From Mycobacterium asiaticum (GTDB taxonomy: Bacteria > Actinomycetota > Actinomycetes > Mycobacteriales > Mycobacteriaceae): a stretch of DNA of 64,000 bases. The translations under genes were made by a program, and so were the position numbers. This document shows positions 52,516 to 59,628 of this stretch, piece after piece. The notes beneath the pieces are model-generated. The model was not told the origin of the DNA, did no database searches, and saw nothing but the letters and a program-made list of their open reading frames with translations. Position 1 is the first letter of the stretch. Each line of letters opens with the position of its first letter. Location: positions 1-64,000 of the forward strand of contig NZ_LZLQ01000124.1 of the NCBI RefSeq assembly GCF_001673315.1. The letters run 5' to 3'.

Positions 52516-53409
52516 TTACCGGGCGGGCACCGCGGGAACCGGTTGCACCGGAACCAGCTGCAGCGGCGGGGTCGGTACCGGTTGGGCGGGCGCCTGCTGG
52601 GCGGGTACCTGCTGCAACGGTGCCTGCTGGGGTAGCTGCTGCACCGGTGCCTGCGGGGCGAGTGCTTGTTGCTGCAGCGGCGCTTGCTGCACCGGCAGTT
52701 GCTGCGCCGGTGCCTGCTGCAGCGGCGCCTGCTGCCCCGGGATCTGCTGCAGCGGCGCTTGCTGGCCGGGAACCTGCTGCAGGGGAGCCTGCTGCGTCGG
52801 CAGCTGCTGCATGGGAGCCTGTTGCGTGGGCAGCTGCTGAGCGGGCGCTTGCTGGGCGGGCGCCGGTTGAGCCGGAGCGGGCTGTGCGGGGGCCGGGGCT
52901 GCCGGCGCAGTTTGTGTCCCGAGGATCCGCACAAGGTAGGGCGTCATGCCGTTACTGCGCACGGGCGAGACCTGGACGACGTCGCCGACCTCCAGCATCT
53001 GGCCGTTGCCGAGGTACATCGCGACGCTCTGCGTGCCTTCCGGTCCGTAGAAGATCAGGTCACCCTTGCGGGCTTGCTGCGGCAGTACCCTCTCGCCGAT
53101 CCGGTACATCTGACCGGAGGACCGAGGCAGCTTGAGCCCGGCACCCGCGTACGCGTACTGCATCAGGCCCGAGGCGTCGAACCCGACGGTGTTGATTCCG
53201 GAGCCGGTGCCGCGAGTCGGGCCGGTGACACCGCCGCCGGCCCAGGAGAACGGCACGCCGCGCTGGGAAAGTCCTCGTGCAATGACGGTGTCGGTGACCT
53301 GTTGGTAGTCCATCGGCCGGGTGTAGGGGTCGGCTGTTGCTGGTCCGATGGTCACTATGGGCGCCACCACCATGACCAGACCGATCGCAAAGGCGTAGAC
53401 GCGTTTCAT
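52516..53409 (-). CDS. ripD: Catalytically inactive NlpC/P60 protein RipD with a long Gln-Pro-Ala tail
   Basis: This 297-residue exported protein has a signal peptide (MKRVYAFAIGLVMVVAPIVT, cleavage near ATA-DP) and an NlpC/P60 domain (residues 33-165). The catalytic Cys is replaced by Ala79 in VGFDASGLMQYAY and the catalytic His by Ser128 in TQSVAMYLGNGQM, the substitutions reported for M. tuberculosis RipD, which binds peptidoglycan without cutting it. Residues 168-297 are a repetitive QQAP/QQLP-rich tail, about twice as long as I recall for RipD. The ATG at 53409 is chosen over 53421 because AGGGA lies properly spaced before it. An outer-wall binding or spacer role is inferred. Confidence 0.94.
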   Translation of the reverse strand: MKRVYAFAIGLVMVVAPIVTIGPATADPYTRPMDYQQVTDTVIARGLSQRGVPFSWAGGGVTGPTRGTGSGINTVGFDASGLMQYAYAGAGLKLPRSSGQMYRIGERVLPQQARKGDLIFYGPEGTQSVAMYLGNGQMLEVGDVVQVSPVRSNGMTPYLVRILGTQTAPAAPAPAQPAPAQPAPAQQAPAQQLPTQQAPMQQLPTQQAPLQQVPGQQAPLQQIPGQQAPLQQAPAQQLPVQQAPLQQQALAPQAPVQQLPQQAPLQQVPAQQAPAQPVPTPPLQLVPVQPVPAVPAR

Positions 53410-53742
53410 TTGTTCCCTCATTTCCTAAGGCCATTTCGGGAGGCCATTTCGGGCCCGGCCGCCACAGTGGGGCCGAGCGCCGCTGGATGACGGTTGTGAG
53501 AGATCGGCGGTCAGGCCGCTCTATTCACACTAGTCACTACAGACACTTTGGCAACAGGGATAAGCGACCGCCAGAGTCACGAAACATTCTTTGTCGTAAC
53601 GTGACCCGATGGTGATGAGCGGGGCCAATTCCGTGACAGCAGTTGTGATTTCGGTCTCAAAGGGGTGCCCTGGCGTGACGTGCTCCGGCGGCTAACGCCG
53701 TAGTTGGTGCCAGTGGTTAGCGCCAGTGGTTAGCGCCAGTAG
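53410..53742. other. Intergenic region upstream of ripD with repeats and a dyad
   Basis: No gene is visible. AGGCCATTTCGGG occurs twice in tandem (53428-53453) just upstream of the ripD ribosome site. An imperfect dyad GTCACGAAAC-N10-GTAACGTGAC (53576-53605) lies about 170-195 bases before the start, and the 13-bp array 53696-53760 enters from the next gene. I looked for a ydaO-type riboswitch, which precedes some cell-wall hydrolase genes in actinobacteria, and did not find its conserved blocks. Confidence 0.55.
53576..53605. promoter_or_regulatory. Imperfect dyad upstream of ripD, regulator-site candidate
   Basis: The half-sites GTCACGAAAC and GTAACGTGAC match at 8 of 10 inverted positions around a 10-base centre. 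The GTCAC/GTAAC words resemble those reported for MtrA, a regulator of cell-wall hydrolase genes, but the arrangement is inverted rather than direct, so the assignment is open. Confidence 0.35.
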
Positions 53743-53760
53743 TTAATGCCAGTAGTTGCT
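53696..53760. repeat. 13-bp tandem repeat reaching into the 3' end of the membrane protein gene
   Basis: GCCAGTGGTTAGC (53709-53721 and 53722-53734), GCCAGTAGTTAAT (53735-53747) and GCCAGTAGTTGCT (53748-53760) follow one another, with a diverged copy before them. Because 13 is not a multiple of three, each added copy changes the frame. The coding end (NYWH-stop) lies inside the array. Confidence 0.8.
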
Positions 53761-54177
53761 ACTGAAGTCAGTGAGTGCTCGGCCGACCACCGAGGCCAGA
53801 CTCAGGACGGCGACCGAGACGACCGGCCAGAAACACATGAACCAGCCTTTCACCGACGACACGACCGGGCCCAGCAACGCCGTGGTGCCCGCGGCACCGA
53901 TACCGCCCCAGACCAGGGGGTAGATGTAGTAGTCGGCGCCGAAGGGCACCAGTCCGCAATCCTCGCCCTGGCAGACGTTCTCGGTGAACGCGAACAGCCG
54001 CGTCGGCCAACTCGTCAACGTCAGCGCGCAGATCAGCAGCGCCAGCAGGATCACCATCGTGACCACGTCCCAGGGGACCAACCGCAGTCGGATGATCCGC
54101 GGCTCGCTTCCTTCGGGTGCTTGCTGCGCCGAGTCGTGCTCCTGCTGAGACTCGTCAGGTGCAGCCATGTCCTGCAT
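53743..54177 (-). CDS. Small polytopic membrane protein (Rv1567c-like)
   Basis: This 144-residue protein has an acidic cytoplasmic N-terminus (MAAPDESQQEHDSAQQAPEG), a membrane segment (VTMVILLALLICALTL), an outer loop with two cysteines (ENVCQGEDCGLVPFG) that could form a disulphide, and two more segments. No domain is recognised. The ATG at 54177 is used; 54168 is an alternative. The last codons overlap a 13-bp repeat array, so the C-terminus probably varies between strains. It is divergent from bioA and precedes ripD on the same strand. Confidence 0.8.
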   Translation of the reverse strand: MQDMAAPDESQQEHDSAQQAPEGSEPRIIRLRLVPWDVVTMVILLALLICALTLTSWPTRLFAFTENVCQGEDCGLVPFGADYYIYPLVWGGIGAAGTTALLGPVVSSVKGWFMCFWPVVSVAVLSLASVVGRALTDFSSNYWH

Positions 54178-54186
54178 GTTTCCCGA

Positions 54187-54199
54187 TGAACCGGTTTTC
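54187..54199. promoter_or_regulatory. TGAAC half-site near bioA, possible BioQ operator
   Basis: TGAACCGGTTTTC lies 54 bases before bioA. A related word, TGAACGCTTTTC, is found before bioB at 61792-61803. Mycobacterial BioQ repressors bind TGAAC-type palindromes, but both words have a degenerate second half. Confidence 0.3.
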
Positions 54200-54238
54200 T
54201 GCGACCGATAGGGCAGCCGGGGGGCCTGACCGCTGCAT

Positions 54239-54244
54239 TAGTCT
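54239..54244 (+). promoter_or_regulatory. -10 box of bioA (TAGTCT), leaderless spacing
   Basis: TAGTCT ends eight bases before the bioA ATG. No Shine-Dalgarno is present between them, so transcription probably starts at or just before the codon. Confidence 0.45.
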
Positions 54245-54252
54245 CGGCTTCC

Positions 54253-55557
54253 ATGGCACCGGGCGGCCCCGGGTGGACACCCGCACAGATCAGCGCGATC
54301 GACGCCGCTCACCTCTGGCACCCTTACAGCACCATCGGCAGCGAAGCGATACCGCCGGTGGTGGCAGTCGGTGCGCGCGGCGCCTGGTTGACACTCATCC
54401 AGGACGGCGCACCGGTCGAGGTTCTCGACGCGATGAGTTCCTGGTGGACCGCCATTCACGGTCACGGTCATCCGGTGCTCGACGAAGCGATGAGCGCCCA
54501 GCTCGCCACCATGAACCACGTCATGTTCGGCGGTCTCACCCACGAGCCCGCGGCCCGGTTGGCCCAGTTGCTGGTGCAGATCACCCCGGCCGGCCTGGAG
54601 ACCGTCTTCCTCAGTGACTCCGGCTCGGTGTCGGTGGAAGTCGCGGTCAAGATGGCGCTGCAGTACTGGCGCAGCATCGGTCAACCCGCAAAGCGACGAC
54701 TGATGACCTGGCGCGGCGGCTATCACGGCGACACCTTCACCCCGATGAGCATCTGCGACCCCGACGGCGGGATGCACTCGCTGTGGACTGACGTCCTGTC
54801 CGCCCAGGTTTTCGCGCCCCAGGTGCCGCGTGACTACGACCCGGACTACAGCGCGGCGTTCGAGGCGCAACTGGCCCGGAATGCGGCCGAACTGGCCGCG
54901 GTGGTCGTCGAGCCCGTCATGCAGGGAGCGGGCGGGATGCGCTTCCACGACCCGCAATATCTGGTCGACCTGCGCGACATCTGTCGCCGACACGGGGTGT
55001 TGCTGATCTTCGACGAGATTGCAACGGGTTTCGGCCGTACCGGGGAGTTGTTCGCCGCCGACCACGCCGGAGTGAGCCCGGACATCATGTGCGTCGGCAA
55101 GGCACTCACCGGCGGGTATCTCAGCTTGGCCGCGACCTTGTGCACCGCCGAGATAGCGCACGCCATCAGTACCGGTGCGGCGGGCGCGTTGATGCACGGT
55201 CCGACGTTCATGGCCAACCCGTTGGCCTGCGCCGTTTCGGTGGCCAGCGTCGAGTTGCTCGTGAGCCAGGACTGGCGGGCGCGGGTAGCCGAGATCGGTG
55301 GCGGGCTGCTGACCGGCCTGGAACCGGCGCGGGCGCTGCCCGGCGTGACCGACGTGCGGGTTTGCGGCGGCGTCGGCGTTATCGAATGCGACCGGCCGGT
55401 CGATCTGACGGTCGCTACGCCGGCGACCATCGAACGCGGTGTCTGGTTGCGGCCCTTCCGCAACTTGATCTACGTGATGCCGCCGTATATCTGCACGCCG
55501 GTCGAGATCGCGCAGATCACCTCGGCGATGGTGCAGGTCGCGCGCCTCGTAGGCTGA
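54253..55557 (+). CDS. bioA: Adenosylmethionine-8-amino-7-oxononanoate aminotransferase
   Basis: This 434-residue PLP enzyme converts KAPA to DAPA in biotin synthesis using SAM as amino donor. Family marks are HLWHPYSTIG at the N-terminus, SSWWTAIHGHGHP, the WRGGYHGDTFTPMSI block, IFDEIATGFGRTG and the PLP lysine in CVGKALTGGYLSLAA. The ATG at 54253 has leaderless spacing to its -10 box. bioF follows after six bases, bioD overlaps bioF, and a fourth gene overlaps bioD, so all four are one operon. Confidence 0.97.
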   Translation: MAPGGPGWTPAQISAIDAAHLWHPYSTIGSEAIPPVVAVGARGAWLTLIQDGAPVEVLDAMSSWWTAIHGHGHPVLDEAMSAQLATMNHVMFGGLTHEPAARLAQLLVQITPAGLETVFLSDSGSVSVEVAVKMALQYWRSIGQPAKRRLMTWRGGYHGDTFTPMSICDPDGGMHSLWTDVLSAQVFAPQVPRDYDPDYSAAFEAQLARNAAELAAVVVEPVMQGAGGMRFHDPQYLVDLRDICRRHGVLLIFDEIATGFGRTGELFAADHAGVSPDIMCVGKALTGGYLSLAATLCTAEIAHAISTGAAGALMHGPTFMANPLACAVSVASVELLVSQDWRARVAEIGGGLLTGLEPARALPGVTDVRVCGGVGVIECDRPVDLTVATPATIERGVWLRPFRNLIYVMPPYICTPVEIAQITSAMVQVARLVG

Positions 55558-55563
55558 ACCGCG

Positions 55564-56712
55564 ATGGCACCGATCGAGACGACCTCCCCGCTGGCGTGGC
55601 TGACAGCGGTGGAGACCGAGCGGCGCGAAGCCGGGTTGCGTCGCGCCCTGCGGCCCCGTGCTGCCGTGGCCACCGAGCTGGATCTTGCCTCCAATGACTA
55701 CCTGGGGCTCTCCCAGCACCCGGATGTGATCGAAGGCGGCGTGCAGGCGCTGCGGGTCTGGGGTGCCGGTGCCACCGGCTCTCGCCTGGTCACCGGCGAC
55801 ACCGAACTGCACCAGCAGTTCGAGGCTGAATTGGCAGAATATGTCGGTGCCGCAACGGGTTTGGTGTTTTCTTCGGGATACACCGCCAACCTGGGCGCGG
55901 TGGTGAGCCTGACGGGGGCGGGTTCGCTGTTGGTATCCGACGCGTTCTCGCACGCCTCCCTGGTGGACGCTTGTCGGCTGTCGCGGGCCCGCGTCGTGGT
56001 GACACCGAATCGCGACGTCGACGCGGTGGAAGCGGTGCTGGCCGACCGCCAGGAAGAGCGTGCCGTCGTCATCACCGACTCCGTGTTCAGTGCCGACGGC
56101 GCGCTGGCGCCGATCCGCGAATTGCACGCCGCGTGCCGACGGCACCGGGCCCTGCTCATCGTGGACGAGGCGCACGGGCTCGGCGTGCGCGGCGGCGGGC
56201 GCGGACTGCTGCATGAGGTGGGCCTGGCCGGCGCACCCGACGTGGTGATGACCACGACCCTGTCCAAGGCGCTGGGCAGCCAGGGGGGCGTGGTGCTCGG
56301 CCCCCCGTCGGTGCGGGCTCACCTGATCGACGCCGCCCGGCCGTTCATCTTCGATACCGGACTGGCCCCAGCCGCGGTCGGTGCCGCGCTGGCGGCACTG
56401 CGGGTCCTCGACGCGGAACCCTGGCGCCCGGATGCCGTGCTCCGGCATGCCGCTGAACTCGCCCGTGTCTGTGACGTCCCGCAGGTTCCGGAGTCGGCCG
56501 TGGTGTCGGTGATCCTCGGTGATCCCGAGGTGGCGCTGGCGGCGGCCACGGCCTGTCTGGACGCTGGGGTGAAGGTCGGCTGCTTCCGGCCCCCGACGGT
56601 TCCGGCCGGGACGTCTCGGCTGCGGCTTACCGCGCGTGCGTCCTTGAGCGCCGACGAACTCGCCCTTGCGCGCCGCGTACTCACTGACGTGTTGTCCGGC
56701 GTGCGCCGTTGA
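55564..56712 (+). CDS. bioF: 8-amino-7-oxononanoate synthase
   Basis: This 382-residue PLP enzyme condenses pimeloyl-ACP (or -CoA) with alanine to give KAPA. The sequence shows LDLASNDYLGLSQHP, GAGATGSRLVTGDTELH, DEAHGLGVRGGGRG and the PLP lysine in TTTLSKALGSQGG. It starts six bases after bioA, and its stop overlaps the bioD TTG start. Confidence 0.97.
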   Translation: MAPIETTSPLAWLTAVETERREAGLRRALRPRAAVATELDLASNDYLGLSQHPDVIEGGVQALRVWGAGATGSRLVTGDTELHQQFEAELAEYVGAATGLVFSSGYTANLGAVVSLTGAGSLLVSDAFSHASLVDACRLSRARVVVTPNRDVDAVEAVLADRQEERAVVITDSVFSADGALAPIRELHAACRRHRALLIVDEAHGLGVRGGGRGLLHEVGLAGAPDVVMTTTLSKALGSQGGVVLGPPSVRAHLIDAARPFIFDTGLAPAAVGAALAALRVLDAEPWRPDAVLRHAAELARVCDVPQVPESAVVSVILGDPEVALAAATACLDAGVKVGCFRPPTVPAGTSRLRLTARASLSADELALARRVLTDVLSGVRR

Positions 56713-57386
56713 CCGTCCTGGTTGTCACCGGGACCGGCACGGGGGTCGGAAAGACCGTCGCCACCGCTGCGTTGGCCTCGCATGCCCGGCAGGTCGGCGT
56801 CGACGTGGCGGTGTGCAAACCGGTGCAGACCGGCACCCGAGACGGTGACGATGATCTCGCCGAGATCGCCCGCCTGTCCGGGGTCACCGAACTGGCGGGG
56901 TTGGCCCGGTATCCGCTGCCCATGGCGCCCGCCGCTGCCGCCGAGCTGGCCGGAATGCCGCTGCCCACTCGCGAGGAGCTGCTGCACCTGATCCGCGGCG
57001 TCGACAGGCCCGGACGCCTGACGCTGGTCGAGGGCGCCGGGGGAGTCCTGGTCGAGCTGGCTGCCGCTGGTTGCACCCTGCGGGATCTGGCTGTCGAGCT
57101 GAGCGCCGCGGCACTGGTCGTGGTCGGTGCGGAGCTGGGTACCCTCAACCACACCGCGTTGACCCTGGAAGCTCTTGCCGCACAACACGTGCCGTGCGCA
57201 GGGTTGGTCATCGGCAGTTGGCCGGTGCGGCCCGGGCCGGTGGAGGAGTCCAACCGGTCGGCGTTGTCCAGGCTGGCACCGGTGCGGGCCGTGCTGCCCG
57301 CCGCGGCAGCCTCGGTCGGCGTGGACTTCGCCGCCGTCAGCGCCGCGGCGTTCGATCGCGACTGGGTAGCGACGCTGGTCGGCTGA
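56709..57386 (+). CDS. bioD: Dethiobiotin synthetase
   Basis: This 225-residue ATP-dependent carboxylase closes the ureido ring of dethiobiotin from DAPA and CO2. The P-loop is TGTGTGVGKTVATAAL; VCKPVQTGTRDGDDD and LVEGAGGVLVEL are substrate-binding segments. The start is a TTG at 56709, overlapping the bioF stop in TTGA, which agrees with the family start TVLVVTGTGTG. The next gene begins at the last base of its stop. Confidence 0.95.
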   Translation: MTVLVVTGTGTGVGKTVATAALASHARQVGVDVAVCKPVQTGTRDGDDDLAEIARLSGVTELAGLARYPLPMAPAAAAELAGMPLPTREELLHLIRGVDRPGRLTLVEGAGGVLVELAAAGCTLRDLAVELSAAALVVVGAELGTLNHTALTLEALAAQHVPCAGLVIGSWPVRPGPVEESNRSALSRLAPVRAVLPAAAASVGVDFAAVSAAAFDRDWVATLVG

Positions 57387-57898
57387 TGGCGCATTCGATC
57401 GAGTTGCTGTTCGACTCCGATACCGAAGCCGCGATCCGGCGGATGTGGGACGACCTGGCCGCAGCAGGCCTATCCGCCCGGATCCCGCCCGGGCGCCCAC
57501 ACGTGACGGTGGCCGTGGCCCGGCGAATCGGCGCCGAGGTAGACGAGCTTCTGCGTCCGGTGGTGAAGCGGCTTCCGCTGCGCTGTGTGATTGGTGCACC
57601 GGTGGTGTTCGGCCGCGGCAATGTCGTGCTGACCCGGCTGATCGTGGCCTCCGGCGAGCTGCTGGATCTGCACGCCGAAGTACATCGAATCTGCGGTCGG
57701 CACCTGGTCCCGGAACCGATGGCGAACAGCCTGCCCGGGCAATGGACGGCACACGTCACGCTGGCGCGCCGGCTCGATGGCGCCGTCCTGGGCCGGGCAG
57801 TGGAGCTGGCGGGAAAGCCCTCGCAATTCGACGGGCTTCTGACCGGTCTACGTCGCTGGGACGGTGACCAGCGCGTCGAGTACCGGATCGGCCATTAG
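57386..57898 (+). CDS. 2H phosphoesterase superfamily protein (2'-5' RNA ligase-like, Rv1571-like)
   Basis: This 170-residue protein has the two His-x-Thr/Val motifs of the 2H fold: PHVTVAVARR at residues 38-47 and TAHVTLARRLDG near residue 128. Members hydrolyse 2'-5' or cyclic phosphodiesters in RNA or nucleotides. The start ATG at 57386 shares a base with the bioD stop (TGATG), so it is translated with the biotin genes, but no link between the fold and biotin synthesis is known to me. Its end overlaps the convergent membrane gene by four bases. Confidence 0.9.
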   Translation: MAHSIELLFDSDTEAAIRRMWDDLAAAGLSARIPPGRPHVTVAVARRIGAEVDELLRPVVKRLPLRCVIGAPVVFGRGNVVLTRLIVASGELLDLHAEVHRICGRHLVPEPMANSLPGQWTAHVTLARRLDGAVLGRAVELAGKPSQFDGLLTGLRRWDGDQRVEYRIGH

Positions 57899-59262
57899 CC
57901 CCCGAACAGCAGGTACAACCCCATGAACGTGTAGCCGACCATCACCAGCATCATGGTCAGCTGCCCGGTGAGCTGATGGTCTTTCGGTAACAGCCGCAGC
58001 GCCTTGTCGTGCGCAGCGATGACCGCCACGATGTGCCCGGTGACCACGCAGGCGACCTTGATCGTGGACAGCACCGCGGGGTGCGTCGACAGCACGTAGG
58101 CGACATGCGCGTCGGCAAGCCCGAACAGATTCCACCCGCGGCCCAGCGGATCGGCCAGGGCGATGACGGCCTGCTGCCCGCGCTCCACCAGATAGGTCAG
58201 GTAGTGGGCGAAGATGTATCCCACCACGATCGGAATCAGCGAGTGCGCCATCTGACCGGGCAGGGCCCGGCGCTGGTCGGCGTCGACACCGCCCGTCGCA
58301 CGCGCCGCAAGCGAAAACGTCACCGCCACAACCGAAACGAAGAAGAGCAGCCCGACCGTTCGCAGCGCCGACGAGGTCAGCGATTCGGGAACACCGGGCG
58401 CTTGACGGACCATCCCGTCGGCGAAATTGCGCCAGGTCGGCGCCGCGGAAAAGCTGTCGAAAGCGGTGGAGCCGAGCAGCACCGCGAGCATCAGCACTAC
58501 GCCAGGACGCACCGGCAGCGACGGCAGATGGTCGAACGGGTTGCCGATGACGATCTTGCCCGTCTCCGGGTTTCGCCAGAACGGGCAGAGTCGGGACACG
58601 GCCATGCTGTACACACCGAACGGGTCGACGCGCGCGAACCAGCGCTGACCACACAGCCACGCCCCGATGAACAAGACGAGGGTGTACACCAGCAGCCACG
58701 TCTTGACGGCGGTCAGTGAGGCCGAATCCGGACTCGCCAACTCCATCCAGACAAAGGCGAACAGCCCGAATGCCGCCGGCCGGTACCCCCAGCTGTCCGG
58801 ATAGGTGAACCGAGGCCGACTGAGGCGCTCGGGCAGGCAGCGACGCAACAGCAGATACGCGGTGCGTACTGGTGAGATCACTCGCCACACCGGCCCGAAG
58901 ATCAGCGACAGCGCTACCAATCCGACCCAGAGCAGCACGTAGAACGCGCCCAGCAGGCCGTTGGCCTGGGTCTGCGGGCCCCAAATCCCCGCCATCAGCA
59001 CCCAGACGGCGAACAGGAACGCCAATCCCGCGACAATCCAGCGGGTAATGCGGGAATCGACCACGGTGGTCACCGCATCCGGGAGCGGACGTCCTGGCTT
59101 GTCCGGGTCGAAGCGCGGCCGTTTCCAGGCCAGCGCCACCAACGCGAAAGTGAATGTCAGTGCCCAGGCCGCCCCGATCAACGCGAACGTGTACGGCACC
59201 GGAAGGTCGTTGGACCCACCGAGGCCGTGCGCCAGCACCGACACAGGGTGGGGACCGGTCAC
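57895..59262 (-). CDS. Polytopic membrane protein, last gene of the cupredoxin operon
   Basis: This 455-residue protein has about ten to eleven hydrophobic spans. It begins MTGPHPVSVLAHGLGGSNDL and contains FGPVWRVISPVRTAYLLLRR, SWGYRPAAFGLFAFVWMEL and, near the C-terminus, FAHYLTYLVERGQQAVIALADP and a final VGYTFMGLYLLFGG. No transporter or enzyme family is recognised. The ATG at 59262 overlaps the stop of the cupredoxin gene (ATGA), so the two are coupled. Buried histidines (AHYL, TGHIVAVIAAHDK) could bind metal or haem; that is only a suggestion. Confidence 0.85.
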   Translation of the reverse strand: MTGPHPVSVLAHGLGGSNDLPVPYTFALIGAAWALTFTFALVALAWKRPRFDPDKPGRPLPDAVTTVVDSRITRWIVAGLAFLFAVWVLMAGIWGPQTQANGLLGAFYVLLWVGLVALSLIFGPVWRVISPVRTAYLLLRRCLPERLSRPRFTYPDSWGYRPAAFGLFAFVWMELASPDSASLTAVKTWLLVYTLVLFIGAWLCGQRWFARVDPFGVYSMAVSRLCPFWRNPETGKIVIGNPFDHLPSLPVRPGVVLMLAVLLGSTAFDSFSAAPTWRNFADGMVRQAPGVPESLTSSALRTVGLLFFVSVVAVTFSLAARATGGVDADQRRALPGQMAHSLIPIVVGYIFAHYLTYLVERGQQAVIALADPLGRGWNLFGLADAHVAYVLSTHPAVLSTIKVACVVTGHIVAVIAAHDKALRLLPKDHQLTGQLTMMLVMVGYTFMGLYLLFGG

Positions 59263-59624
59263 GGCTGAACTTGAATGGTGGCGATCGTCCGCTTGAGGTG
59301 ATGCAACTCGACATCGACACTGCCGGGCACGTCGACGCTGAACTCGAACGTCTGGTGAGGTGCCGCGGCGATCTGGAACTTGTGGTCTGGCACCGAGTGC
59401 ACGTGCAGTTCGTCGGTGGTGTCGCTGGTGACGTGCAGGACAATCTGTTGTTTGACCTTGGCCTGCAAGGTGGCGTTGGTCGGGGTGACCTGCCCGTTCG
59501 CGATGGTCACGTCGATCGTCAAGCCCTGGGCGGGGGGCTTGCTCGGCGAGTTACCACCGCACGCGACGAACACGCAGGTCAGTAGGCCCGCCCACGCCGT
59601 GGCGAGAGTGCGTCCAGCTGTCAT
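59259..59624 (-). CDS. Cupredoxin-like exported lipoprotein
   Basis: This 121-residue protein has a signal peptide ending FVACGG, with Cys22 as the likely lipidation site. The mature part has the beta-sandwich pattern of cupredoxins: LTIDVTIANGQVTPTNATLQ, IVLHVTSDTTDELHVHSVPD, and VDVPGSVDVELHHLKRTIATI. The His residues in HVHS, PDHKF and ELHHL could bind copper, but the usual Cys ligand is absent, so it is not a standard blue-copper site. It starts four bases after the His-rich membrane gene and overlaps the next. It probably faces the outside of the cell membrane as a partner of both membrane proteins. Confidence 0.85.
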   Translation of the reverse strand: MTAGRTLATAWAGLLTCVFVACGGNSPSKPPAQGLTIDVTIANGQVTPTNATLQAKVKQQIVLHVTSDTTDELHVHSVPDHKFQIAAAPHQTFEFSVDVPGSVDVELHHLKRTIATIQVQP

Positions 59625-59628
59625 CGAG

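Noticed and set aside
53410..53742. A ydaO-type riboswitch before ripD
   Set aside because: Expected from some actinobacterial cell-wall hydrolase genes, but the conserved blocks of that RNA are not found here.
54238..56448. A 736-codon minus-strand frame over bioA and bioF
   Set aside because: Antisense shadow without recognisable domains or a ribosome site.
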